64,000 nt of DNA, taken from the NCBI GenBank assembly GCA_023957245.1, contig JAMLHJ010000001.1, positions 1-64,000 of the forward strand, written 5' to 3'. Within the stretch, counting starts at the first letter, position 1, and each line of letters begins with the position of its first letter. The notes below the pieces were generated by a model that saw only the letters and a list, made by a program, of their open reading frames with translations, ran no database searches and had not been told where the DNA came from. The DNA comes from Chitinophagales bacterium. Its GTDB lineage: Bacteria > Bacteroidota > Bacteroidia > Chitinophagales > JADIYW01. Both the position numbers and the translations under genes were made by a program. Below are positions 1 through 8,344 of the stretch, piece by piece.

Positions 1-3
1 ACG

Positions 4-12
4 TTAGTGGCA
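4..12. repeat. Inverted 9-mer at the left edge of a cassette-like unit
   Basis: GTTAGTGGC here is the exact reverse complement of GCCACTAAC at 1886-1894. The two copies bracket the two genes in between, as the R' and R'' boxes of adjacent attC sites bracket an integron cassette. The core GTTAGTG resembles the attC R' consensus GTTRRRY but does not match it fully. The preceding attC would lie outside the window, so this is suggestive only. Confidence 0.4.
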
Positions 13-42
13 AGTTAAGCAAGCTGTTTCCGTGAAAAAACA

Positions 43-1035
43 ATGAAAAGAAAAACGACAAGAAATATTGCAACTGAATCAATTGAGTTACCAAAGGTAG
101 CTCTACGCTCACCTACTCAAAAAGAAAATTTGCCTTATGCCTATGTACATTTTCCAAATCATTATGGAACATTTATTTCATTTTCTGAAATTTTAACCAG
201 CGAACATTATCTCTGTACTTGCATTGAACAAGCTGTTTATAACTATTTTGAATTATCAGACGCTCTTATGTCAGATAAAAACACTATAAAAAGAATACCT
301 TGGCAACCTTCTTTCAACAATCATTACTTAAACCTAATAAAGCCTCAAAATAAAATATCAGAAATTTTTAAATTCAAACCAAAGCTCTGCCATCGTTGTA
401 ATATAGCAACGCCAACATTAAGATGGTGTCACGAAATGTATGGTGGAAATTTTAAACAATATTATGGTTGGTATATAAAACAAGCTTCACTTAAATTGGG
501 CTTTTTGAATTATGATTATCTGCCGGATAAGTGTCCAAGTGAGCTTATATATAAAATTAAACTTGCAAAGCGACTTGTTCAAGGCACTCCTGATTTCAAG
601 AATGAAGAAGAAAGGACATTAGCAATAAAATATTATAAAGAATTAGAAAAATTGCCTGAAAATTCTGCACGTAAGGAATTTGGGTTTAGAAAAATTGGCG
701 ATGGTTGGGTAAGTGAAACTATACTATTACATATTGTTTCTCGGATTTTCTCTTCGTCTAAAATTGAAAGACATCTTAGGGCAAAATGGATGGAAAACTT
801 AGAACTTGATATATATTTACCAGAAGAAAAAATAGCTTTTGAATACCAAGGACAGCAACACTTTTATCCAATTGAACATTGGGGTGGCGATACAGCATTT
901 GAAAACCTAATTAAACGAGATAAAAGAAAAAAAGAGCTTTGTACGGAACTTGGTATAATGCTAATTGAAATTGATTATACTGAACCTTTAACTTTTGATT
1001 ATATTTCGAGGAAAATAAATCGTAGCAGACCTTAA
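43..1035 (+). CDS. Hypothetical protein with C-terminal PD-(D/E)XK nuclease-like domain
   Basis: 330 aa, no signal peptide or membrane segment. The last ~100 residues hold a pattern typical of very-short-patch/homing-type PD-(D/E)XK folds: an upstream Glu (VSETILL), then LELDIYLPEEKIAFEYQGQQHF, then conserved D/K/R residues and LGIMLIEIDY. The ELD Asp and the EYQGQQHF stretch would form the metal site. The middle has a CHRC...C cluster (around residues 120-133) that could bind zinc. The start is the first ATG, 31 nt after the left inverted 9-mer. It is 19 nt ahead of a TPR-like gene on the same strand, so the two are probably co-transcribed. Family membership is read from the motif; activity and substrate are unknown. 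Confidence 0.6.
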   Translation: MKRKTTRNIATESIELPKVALRSPTQKENLPYAYVHFPNHYGTFISFSEILTSEHYLCTCIEQAVYNYFELSDALMSDKNTIKRIPWQPSFNNHYLNLIKPQNKISEIFKFKPKLCHRCNIATPTLRWCHEMYGGNFKQYYGWYIKQASLKLGFLNYDYLPDKCPSELIYKIKLAKRLVQGTPDFKNEEERTLAIKYYKELEKLPENSARKEFGFRKIGDGWVSETILLHIVSRIFSSSKIERHLRAKWMENLELDIYLPEEKIAFEYQGQQHFYPIEHWGGDTAFENLIKRDKRKKELCTELGIMLIEIDYTEPLTFDYISRKINRSRP

Positions 1036-1054
1036 ATAATTAAAACATTTACCA

Positions 1055-1879
1055 ATGAATAATCCAATAATAAGAAAATATGCGGAAGACGAATGGGAGT
1101 TTATTTACCCTACTTCAATGGACAATGAACAGGTTTTTAATTTGTTTTGGGAAGGTGTCGATTTTCTTGATTATAACGACTTAAAAGCCGAAAAAAATTT
1201 CAAAGAAATTATTGCTAAATACCCGTTTCATATTGATGCATATAATCATTTAAGTATGGCTTTCCGAAACCAAAATAAGACTTTCGAAAGCTTGTTGACA
1301 GCGGAAAAATCGTATAAAATAGGCAAAGACTGTTTTCCAAAGGAATTTAAAAAAGGGAAAGATAAACTAATTTGGAGCTGTCTTGATAATAGACCCTTTT
1401 TAAGAGCCTGCCAATGCTATGGTTTGGAGAATCAATACCATAAGAACTTCGATTTAGCTATAAAACTTTATGAAGAAATCTTATCTCTAAATGAAAACGA
1501 CAATCAAGGAATAAGATATTTACTTTTAGAAACATTCCTATCCAAAAAAGACTATAAGAAAGCCAAACGGTTTTTAAATAAATACCCCGATGACTATTCA
1601 ATTGAGTTTAAATTTGGTATGGTCTCATTGAATGTTATTGAAGGAAATTATACACAAGCGGATAAATATTTAGCAGAAGCAATTAACACGAATGAACATT
1701 TTATACAAGAAGTGGTTAAACCCAAACATACAAAGCCTGCACCATTCCGAATACCAAATGAACCGAACTTCGATGCAGGAATACCCATCGGCTCTATTCA
1801 GCAAGCCTATGATTATTGGGAAAGAAATAAGAGTTTTTACAAAAACAAGAAATTGATTGAATATTATAAAACTAAATGA
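1055..1879 (+). CDS. TPR-like hypothetical protein
   Basis: 274 aa, cytosolic by appearance. Helical pairs resembling tetratricopeptide repeats are visible, for example ALEY-type spacing in DLKAEKNFKEIIAKYPFHIDAYNHLSMA (about residues 43-70) and the segment KNFDLAIKLYEEILSLNENDNQG (about 130-152), followed by KKDYKKAKRFLNKYPDD. The C-terminal ~60 residues are proline-rich and not repeat-like. TPR proteins are usually protein-protein scaffolds. It follows the nuclease-like gene by 19 nt and is the last gene before the attC-like repeat. The partner is unknown. Confidence 0.6.
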   Translation: MNNPIIRKYAEDEWEFIYPTSMDNEQVFNLFWEGVDFLDYNDLKAEKNFKEIIAKYPFHIDAYNHLSMAFRNQNKTFESLLTAEKSYKIGKDCFPKEFKKGKDKLIWSCLDNRPFLRACQCYGLENQYHKNFDLAIKLYEEILSLNENDNQGIRYLLLETFLSKKDYKKAKRFLNKYPDDYSIEFKFGMVSLNVIEGNYTQADKYLAEAINTNEHFIQEVVKPKHTKPAPFRIPNEPNFDAGIPIGSIQQAYDYWERNKSFYKNKKLIEYYKTK

Positions 1880-1885
1880 CAACCA

Positions 1886-2020
1886 GCCACTAACAAACAG
1901 TTTGCCTCAATGGCCAGGAAACAGCTTCGATTGAAGTTTTTTGATAAATTGAAAGTTTGTGCTTCGATTGAAAATTATAGAAAAAATGGCCACTGCGGCA
2001 AGCTGCAAACCGTCAGACTG
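1886..2020. repeat. attC-like long inverted repeat
   Basis: GCCACTAAC (1886-1894) is followed by an 18-nt arm at 1898-1915 (CAGTTTGCCTCAATGGCC) that pairs, with three mismatches, with 1988-2005 (GGCCACTGCGGCAAGCTG). The ~70-nt loop contains two copies of GCTTCGATTGAA (from 1924 and 1960). The 3' end reads CCGTCAGACTG, one change from a GTTAGAC-type R' box. Size, imperfect stem and position just after the last gene resemble an integron attC site. No integrase is visible in the window. It could also be an unrelated palindromic repeat. Confidence 0.5.
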
Positions 2021-2171
2021 TAAAAAAAGTCTTTTTTGCCTAAAAAATGCCATTTTTTAACACTTCAAACGCATTCTAGCATCTTTTACAGCAAGCTGAT
2101 TTTAAGCAGCAATATTTTGAAGAAGATAGTTGGATGGCTTAAAATGGCTCAAGAAAAAAACTGTAAAAAAA

Positions 2172-3362
2172 TTATTTTTCTTGCCTGATTGTAACTCCTT
2201 TGCTATTTAATTCCTGAATTTCTTGTTCAGAATACCCTAAACTCAAAAGGACATCATCATTATCTTCTCCCATTAATGGAGGTGCCCAGCCACCAGAGCT
2301 TGGAGTGCCATTAAACTTAATAGGCTGATTAATACCTTTCAACTTTCCATAGACAGCATGTTCGTGTTCGACAAACATATCTCTCTTTTGTAAATAAGCA
2401 TCATTTTCTAGCTCATCCATTTCCAAAATAGGTGTCAAACAGATATCCATCGAAGCTCCCAACGTAGTCCATTCATCTCTGTCTTTAGTCAAAAACAAAG
2501 CTTCTAGTTCAGTTTTTATATTGGTATCAAAAATTCTATTTGCCCACTCTGGTTTATTAATCAGCATACAAAAACCCGCCCAAAATTTAGGCTCCAAAGA
2601 ACCCAAAGCCATCCATTTACCATCTTTACACTGATAAATATTATAATTAGGCAAACTTCCAGCCAAGGCATGCTCTTGTCTTTGATATGACTTATTGGTA
2701 TTCAAGGCTTCTGCCATATAAAAAGACATGAGCGGCAATGAACAATCTACCATCGCTACATCTACGAACTGCCCCTTTCCAGTTGAGTTTCTTGAAAGCA
2801 AAGCCGCCAAGCAAGCCATGACAGTAGGATAAGATCCTCCAGCTATATCAGAAATTTGCACACCTGGTTGCAATACTTTATCCGTCGTACCATTGGTAGC
2901 TAAAACACCAGCATGACCCAAGTAATTGATATCATGTCCAGCTTTGGATGCCATCAGATTATTATGACCATAACCAGTCACCGAAACATAAATAATATCT
3001 GCCTTGTATTGAGTGGCAGTCTGATAATCAATTCCCAATTTATTCAATACACCTGGTCTGAATGAATCAATAACAATATCAACTGTCTTCAATAAGTTCC
3101 AAAAAATCTCTTTCCCCTTTTCATTGCCCAAATCAATAGCCACACTATGCTTAGAACGATTTAATGCTAAGTAGCTCACACCTTGTCCATGATAGTGAGG
3201 AGCCATATATCTAGCGTAATCAGGAGCTTTGGGGTCTTCTACTTTTATTACCTCAGCGCCCATATCTGCCAACATTTGCGTAGCCAAAGGACCAGGCAAC
3301 AATCTGGATAAATCTATTATTCGTATCCCTTTCAAAGGACCTTCTTTAATTGGTCTGTTCAT
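2172..3362 (-). CDS. CaiB/BaiF-family CoA transferase, alpha-methylacyl-CoA racemase-like
   Basis: 396 aa, the usual length for class III CoA-transferase-fold enzymes. The N-terminus PLKGIRIIDLSRLLPGPLATQMLADMGAEVIKVEDP is the family hallmark. The motif KAGHDINYLGHAG (around residue 140) is characteristic of the alpha-methylacyl-CoA racemase branch, whose His and Asp abstract and return the alpha proton. It would epimerise 2-methyl-branched acyl-CoAs before beta-oxidation, but a CoA-transferase role cannot be excluded. It is cytosolic and monocistronic here. The acyl-CoA synthetase and ILVBL-like lyase at 45-49 kb suggest branched or hydroxy fatty-acid metabolism in this organism (inference). 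Confidence 0.8.
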   Translation of the reverse strand: MNRPIKEGPLKGIRIIDLSRLLPGPLATQMLADMGAEVIKVEDPKAPDYARYMAPHYHGQGVSYLALNRSKHSVAIDLGNEKGKEIFWNLLKTVDIVIDSFRPGVLNKLGIDYQTATQYKADIIYVSVTGYGHNNLMASKAGHDINYLGHAGVLATNGTTDKVLQPGVQISDIAGGSYPTVMACLAALLSRNSTGKGQFVDVAMVDCSLPLMSFYMAEALNTNKSYQRQEHALAGSLPNYNIYQCKDGKWMALGSLEPKFWAGFCMLINKPEWANRIFDTNIKTELEALFLTKDRDEWTTLGASMDICLTPILEMDELENDAYLQKRDMFVEHEHAVYGKLKGINQPIKFNGTPSSGGWAPPLMGEDNDDVLLSLGYSEQEIQELNSKGVTIRQEK

Positions 3363-3460
3363 ATAGAACTAAAATATAAAAATCTTACAACAATCCTATG
3401 TATGCATTGAAAATTTTCATGATAAATTAAGAAATATATTTTCTCTGTTGATCAAAAAAC

Positions 3461-4408
3461 CTATAGCCGCAAGAAAACAAATAAAGCATATATTAATACT
3501 CCTACAAAGAAAAAAGAAAGATTGAGGAAAATCAATGTAGATAGTTTCAAAATTGATCTTTTCGCATTCAATTCATAGTTTCTTTTATAAGCAATAATGT
3601 AATAGATAAGCATCCATAAAATAAAAACAACTTGATAAATTGTCGTAGATAAATCAAACAATTCTGATTCTCCAAAAAATCTATCTAATGCTTCTACACA
3701 AGGAAATGTTAAGAAGAAAGCCAATAATAAAAATGAAAAATAGTGAAGGGTAAAAATACCATGGTCAAAATAATAAAATCTCTTTTTATCTTGAAAAAGC
3801 CACAATAGAAAAGCAAAAACAGGCATATAAATGAATAAAAACTTAGGGAAATTATCCAGAATCTTATCCCATACATGATACCAATACTCGCCAGTTTTAT
3901 ATTCGCCATGGCTATCAGCCACTTTTCTCTTCAACATTCTCTTCAGTCCAGTATCTCTTTCATTGACAGGCAATGAAGCTTGTAAAGCATCATACTCTTC
4001 AACACTCATAATTGATGTAGTATCAGTATCCATCTTAATACTTAATACACTAGTATCTGCAACCTCATCTATATCATTAAAGCCAAGTACATCATCTGTA
4101 ATCATTCCTCCAGCGAGAAAAACAAAAAAGCTAATAAATATATATAGCTTGACGGGGGCAACAAACTGACTGCGCTTTCCCGCTAGATATGTCTTTGTCA
4201 AGGTTCCTGGAGAAAACATCAAGTATTTGATTGTTTTCCAGAAACTACCATCCCAATGCACCAAATCTTCTACAAAATGGGTAAACAAATAATGAAATGC
4301 TTGCCTTGTTTCAATATTTTCCTGTCCACATCTACTACAATATCTTTCTTCAACTGTAAACCCACAATTCTGACATTGTTTTTCTTCTCGCAACTGATGA
4401 TGCCCCAT
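3461..4408 (-). CDS. DUF3667 zinc-ribbon membrane protein
   Basis: About 315 aa from the internal ATG at 4408 (MGHHQLREEKQ). The upstream in-frame ATG at 4444 adds 12 hydrophobic residues and is less likely, because the zinc ribbon normally sits at the very N-terminus. It has a CxxC...CxxC ribbon (CQNCGF, CSRCGQE), then the DUF3667 core (HYLFTHFVEDLVHWDGSFWKT, SPGTLTKTYLAGKRSQFVAPVKLY). Four or five hydrophobic segments follow, separated by a loop of about 80 residues. DUF3667 proteins are widespread in Bacteroidota and have no known function. It is unlinked to its neighbours. Confidence 0.85.
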   Translation of the reverse strand: MGHHQLREEKQCQNCGFTVEERYCSRCGQENIETRQAFHYLFTHFVEDLVHWDGSFWKTIKYLMFSPGTLTKTYLAGKRSQFVAPVKLYIFISFFVFLAGGMITDDVLGFNDIDEVADTSVLSIKMDTDTTSIMSVEEYDALQASLPVNERDTGLKRMLKRKVADSHGEYKTGEYWYHVWDKILDNFPKFLFIYMPVFAFLLWLFQDKKRFYYFDHGIFTLHYFSFLLLAFFLTFPCVEALDRFFGESELFDLSTTIYQVVFILWMLIYYIIAYKRNYELNAKRSILKLSTLIFLNLSFFFVGVLIYALFVFLRL

Positions 4409-4544
4409 TATTATTTTTAAATGGAAAATTAAAAAATATTTCAAAAAAATATACTAACTCTATAAAGCATTTTTCACAAACAGCTATCTTATTCAGAAAT
4501 GATTACTCAATTCTTATTTTGACACATTTACCAACTTTTATAAA

Positions 4545-4576
4545 ATAAAAAAGAGGCATGAAACCACACCTCTAAA
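4545..4576 (-). terminator. Rho-independent terminator after the 4634-5794 lipoprotein gene
   Basis: On the minus strand, AGAGG pairs with CCTCT (4552-4556 with 4569-4573) around a 12-nt loop and is followed by a run of T. It lies about 60 nt beyond the stop codon at 4634. Confidence 0.65.
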
Positions 4577-4633
4577 TTTTTTTTTTGACTTTAGCACTTA
4601 CTAATTAAGTCCTATAAATTATGTTTTGAATTA

Positions 4634-5794
4634 TTAAGGTCTAAAATTGACATTATAAACACCTTGCTGATATCCTAATCTCTTTTGAGAATACTCTATC
4701 CAAGGAGCCCATCTATTGCTCTTACGCATATCGTTCAATGTATGAAACCCATTGATTGCAATCCCTACTCTATCTTCTCCTTTTCTCAAATCATGTGAAG
4801 AAAGTGGAAGTTTGATTGTTTTACCTAATAAGAACTCTCCAAATTTATTTGTACCGATAAAAATATCACCAAACAATGCCATACCGCCTTTAGTAGCATC
4901 ATGCATCCAAATGTTTAATTGTGCCATGATACCCATGATTTCAGTTTGCCATAATGGATCTAATGTATAAAGTTGCTCGTGAGCACCAAACCATATTGCA
5001 GCTTCAGTCTGTAAATCTTGAAATTCATTCACATTACCAGCAGCTAGAGCAGCTTCTGCTTGTTTCTGAATTGCATATCCATTACGAGCTTCTTGTGTCA
5101 ACCAAGATGCATCCAAAAATGGTTCTTGACCATATCTTCTATTCAACAAACCTAATGCACCAATATCTGTAAATACTGAAATCTGACCATCCATCAATAT
5201 ACGAGTAGATTCAAACAAAACTTCAGACAAATCCACTCCACTAATACCATCAATCGCCAAATCAATTTTAGACTTTTTCAATACTTCACGTAAAGTATAT
5301 GAAAGAACAATACCATTTCTCACTTCATTTGCAGCAAATAATCCCAATTTTGTCCACAAAAACTCACTCATGTATTTCTCCATAGCATCGTAACTCATTA
5401 ATACATAAGAGTTTTTAGCTAAGATGATTTTACCTTCATTGCCATTATACTCGATAGCAGCTTTTGTAGCGGCAGCATCAACTGTCCTATGCATATTTGC
5501 TCTGATTCTATTGTATTTTGCTTCCCAAGAAGGTTCATCATCGACTCCTTCATAATAAGCTTCAACATCAACAGCCCAAGTCCTCAATTCATTAATTAAA
5601 TCTCTTTCTTTGGCAGAAAACTCAGGTGATTCTTTCACCATTCTTGAAACTTCTCCAAAAACAAAGTTTTCTTGTTCTTGAGAAAGATTGCTAGTCACTT
5701 TTCGCTCTTCACTTGGGAGAACATCTTTTTTACAAGAGGCAAAAAATATGCTTGAAAAAGCAACTAAAAGAATTAAAAGGTATGGTTTACGCAT
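4634..5794 (-). CDS. Predicted lipoprotein of unknown function
   Basis: 386 aa. A signal sequence ends in the lipobox FASC-KK (Cys about residue 20), so the product is probably exported and lipid-anchored. The mature part is largely helical, with charged N-terminal helices (QEQENFVFGEVSRMVKESPEF) and no motif I recognise. It is flanked upstream by a divergent promoter region shared with 5996-6766 and downstream by a terminator, so it is monocistronic. Function unknown. Confidence 0.7.
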   Translation of the reverse strand: MRKPYLLILLVAFSSIFFASCKKDVLPSEERKVTSNLSQEQENFVFGEVSRMVKESPEFSAKERDLINELRTWAVDVEAYYEGVDDEPSWEAKYNRIRANMHRTVDAAATKAAIEYNGNEGKIILAKNSYVLMSYDAMEKYMSEFLWTKLGLFAANEVRNGIVLSYTLREVLKKSKIDLAIDGISGVDLSEVLFESTRILMDGQISVFTDIGALGLLNRRYGQEPFLDASWLTQEARNGYAIQKQAEAALAAGNVNEFQDLQTEAAIWFGAHEQLYTLDPLWQTEIMGIMAQLNIWMHDATKGGMALFGDIFIGTNKFGEFLLGKTIKLPLSSHDLRKGEDRVGIAINGFHTLNDMRKSNRWAPWIEYSQKRLGYQQGVYNVNFRP

Positions 5795-5901
5795 ACGGCT
5801 AAAAAATTTGCAACTAAAATAAACAGAATATTAATCAAAGAATAACATTTCTCACCAAATGATATTAAATATATTCATAAAGCCATTATTTGGTTTGTTT
5901 T

Positions 5902-5950
5902 TTGATATTTATCACATCATTATAAACAAATAGCATAAATATTACGTTTG
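5902..5950 (+). promoter_or_regulatory. Promoter with Crp/Fnr-like box upstream of the META-domain gene
   Basis: TACGTTTG at 5943-5950 matches the Bacteroidota -7 consensus TAnnTTTG. No TTTG -33 box is present at the expected place. Instead a dyad TGAT-ATTT-ATCA (5903-5914) lies about 46 nt before the inferred start site, close to a class II Crp/Fnr activator position. The gene starts at 5996. The box could equally serve the divergent lipoprotein gene. Confidence 0.45.
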
Positions 5951-5995
5951 TCGATAATGAAACTACAATTGTTTTGACCTAAAAAACATAGAAAA

Positions 5996-6766
5996 ATGAA
6001 ACTACTTACTGCTATATATTTCCTTCTAATGATAACAAATATTCAAGCTCAAGACGAGTACAATAGTCAGATTGAGACCAGTTTTTATATGGATAAATTT
6101 CAAAGAGATGTTCTATTTTTCGCTTATGGAGAAAATCCTACATGGTCATTAGAACTTACCCATAACAATAATATAGAACTAATAATTGCTCCAGACAAAA
6201 AGATAGTTGGATACAATTATAGCACCGAGTATAACCCCAATACACGTACTCAAATTTATTACGGTTCTTTTGAGAATGGATATATTCAAATCGAAATCTC
6301 CCAAGACACTTGTGTAAGCATCCAACAAATCAATAATACTGCACACAAGGTATTAGTACATTATCACGACACACTACAATCAGATTATCAACAACTTAAA
6401 GGTTGCGCAAGATGGATTCCAGATTTCCGTCTCAATGATATTTATATGCTGACTCAATTTGATCAAGATAAAATAGATAAAATAAAAGATTATAATATTA
6501 TACCTAGACTTGAGTTTCATTTGGACAATTTCACTATCACTGGAAGTACTGGAATTCATGAGATTGGAGGTTCATTTACTTTAGACAAAGATGTAATTCA
6601 TCTTCAAAATGTCAAAACGCTAGAAAATAAAGAAGATAATTTGACTGAAAATGAACAAAAATATCTTCACAGCATTCAAAATGAAGCATTTCGATTTAAA
6701 ATTAACGAAGGCATCCTCACATTAACTAACTCAGCTCATACGCTTATTTTTCAACGAACTGACTAA
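5996..6766 (+). CDS. Secreted protein with COG3650-like and META (HslJ-like) domains
   Basis: 256 aa with a signal peptide ending near NIQA-QDEY. Residues ~90-135 (YIQIEISQDTCVSI... LKGCARW) resemble the COG3650 domain often placed before META domains. The C-terminal ~110 residues show the META pattern: LNDIYMLTQF, an RLEFHLDNFTITGSTGIHEIGGSF beta core, an ENEQKYLHSIQNEAF helix and a final TLTNSAHTLIFQR strand. META proteins such as HslJ are envelope-stress or heat-inducible proteins with poorly defined biochemistry. The upstream Crp/Fnr-like box suggests redox-dependent expression (inference). It is 83 nt ahead of purB but purB has its own promoter. Confidence 0.65.
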   Translation: MKLLTAIYFLLMITNIQAQDEYNSQIETSFYMDKFQRDVLFFAYGENPTWSLELTHNNNIELIIAPDKKIVGYNYSTEYNPNTRTQIYYGSFENGYIQIEISQDTCVSIQQINNTAHKVLVHYHDTLQSDYQQLKGCARWIPDFRLNDIYMLTQFDQDKIDKIKDYNIIPRLEFHLDNFTITGSTGIHEIGGSFTLDKDVIHLQNVKTLENKEDNLTENEQKYLHSIQNEAFRFKINEGILTLTNSAHTLIFQRTD

Positions 6767-6799
6767 AGAATAGATTATTTGTCAACAAAGCACTTCAGG

Positions 6800-6833
6800 T
6801 TTTTGCTTATACTTTTCAAATATTGTACTTTTG
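6800..6833 (+). promoter_or_regulatory. Bacteroidota-type promoter of purB
   Basis: TTTTTG ending at 6805 (-33) and TACTTTTG at 6826-6833 (-7) are separated by 20 nt, an excellent match to the Bacteroidota sigma-ABfr promoter. The transcript would start near 6839, which rules out the upstream in-frame ATG at 6823 and fixes the purB start at 6850. Confidence 0.8.
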
Positions 6834-6849
6834 CGCAAAACAAGACATC

Positions 6850-8187
6850 ATGCGCAATGAATTGACTGCTATTTCTCCGATTGATGGTAGATATGCATCA
6901 AAGACCCAATCTTTGGTTGATTTCTACTCTGAATTTGCATTAATTAAATATCGAATTCGTATCGAAGTAGAATATTTTATTGCATTAAGTGGGCAAGTTC
7001 CTCAAATAGCACCTATCAATGAAGATCAACAAATTATTTTGCGTTCTTTATATTTAGATTTCAGTGAAGAAGATGCATTAAGAGTGAAAGAAATCGAAAA
7101 GACAACCAATCATGATGTCAAAGCAGTAGAGTATTTTATCAAAGAAAAAATCAGTGATCCTGTATTACTCAAAAATGCTGAATTTATCCATTTTGGATTA
7201 ACTTCTCAAGATATAAATAATACTGCAATTCCTTTATTATCAAAAGAATGTAACGAAATAGTATATCTACCTGAATTAAATAATCTTGTCAACGAAATTA
7301 GAAAATTAGCTATTGAATTCAATACAGTTCCTATGTTGGCGAGAACACACGGCCAGCCTGCCTCTCCTACCCGATTGGGAAAAGAGTTAATGGTATTTGT
7401 AGAAAGATTGGAGCATCAGATTATTTATTTTGCTTACATCCCTTATGCTGCAAAATTTGGTGGAGCGACAGGAAATTTTAATGCGCACCATGTAGCATAT
7501 CCCAAAATTGATTGGAAAAACTTCGCTAATCATTTTGTAAATAGAGTACTCAAATTGCAACGTTCTCAAACGACTACTCAGATTGAGCATTATGACCATT
7601 TAGCGGCTTTACTCCATAACTATTCCCGAATAAACACTATACTGATAGACTTCTGTAGAGATATTTGGACATATATCAGTATGGAATATTTCAAACAGAA
7701 AATCAAAGCGGGAGAAATCGGTTCTTCAGCAATGCCACATAAAGTCAATCCTATAGATTTTGAAAATGCAGAAGGCAATCTAGGTATAGCCAATGCATTA
7801 TTCAGTCACTTAGCAGAAAAATTGCCTATTTCCAGATTGCAAAGAGACTTAACTGACTCTACTGTATTGAGAAATTTAGGTGTTCCATTGGGACATACAC
7901 TCATAGCATTTTCTTCATTAGCGAAAGGATTAAACAAACTTCTTCTCAATGAGGCAGCAATAAACAGAGATTTGGAAAACAATTGGATGGTTGTTGCAGA
8001 AGGAATTCAGACCATACTCCGAAGAGAAGCATTTGAAAAACCTTATGAAGCATTAAAAGAATTGACTAGAACCAATGAGCAAATCAATAAAGAGAAAATT
8101 CATCAATTCATCGATTCATTAAATGTTTCTGAAGATATCAAAAATGAATTGAAACTCATTACTCCTGAAAATTACACAGGAATATAA
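6850..8187 (+). CDS. purB: Adenylosuccinate lyase
   Basis: 445 aa. It catalyses two steps of purine synthesis: SAICAR to AICAR plus fumarate, and adenylosuccinate to AMP plus fumarate. The start ELTAISPIDGRYASKT and the family signature SSAMPHKVNPIDFENAEGN (flexible loop with the catalytic Ser) are clear, as is the TSQDINNTA motif; the catalytic His lies in ARTHGQPASPTRLGKE. The sequence resembles the E. coli-type branch. The 6850 ATG is chosen because the upstream ATG lies inside the promoter. It is monocistronic, with a separate downstream topoisomerase gene after 157 nt. Confidence 0.96.
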   Translation: MRNELTAISPIDGRYASKTQSLVDFYSEFALIKYRIRIEVEYFIALSGQVPQIAPINEDQQIILRSLYLDFSEEDALRVKEIEKTTNHDVKAVEYFIKEKISDPVLLKNAEFIHFGLTSQDINNTAIPLLSKECNEIVYLPELNNLVNEIRKLAIEFNTVPMLARTHGQPASPTRLGKELMVFVERLEHQIIYFAYIPYAAKFGGATGNFNAHHVAYPKIDWKNFANHFVNRVLKLQRSQTTTQIEHYDHLAALLHNYSRINTILIDFCRDIWTYISMEYFKQKIKAGEIGSSAMPHKVNPIDFENAEGNLGIANALFSHLAEKLPISRLQRDLTDSTVLRNLGVPLGHTLIAFSSLAKGLNKLLLNEAAINRDLENNWMVVAEGIQTILRREAFEKPYEALKELTRTNEQINKEKIHQFIDSLNVSEDIKNELKLITPENYTGI

Positions 8188-8344
8188 TAATTGATTTTTG
8201 AAATAGATTGACTGAGAAAAATCTAAAAATCAGTTCATCTATCTAGCTATTACCATCAAAAATAGTCCACATTCTACAAATGTGAATAACTCCTTTTGTT
8301 GTAAGTCATAGAGTTCATTATTTTTATGCTAATCAATTGCATAT

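Noticed and set aside
8188..8344. Terminator hairpin after purB
   Set aside because: TGACTGA/TCAGTTCA pairing exists but there is no T-run and the spacing is irregular.
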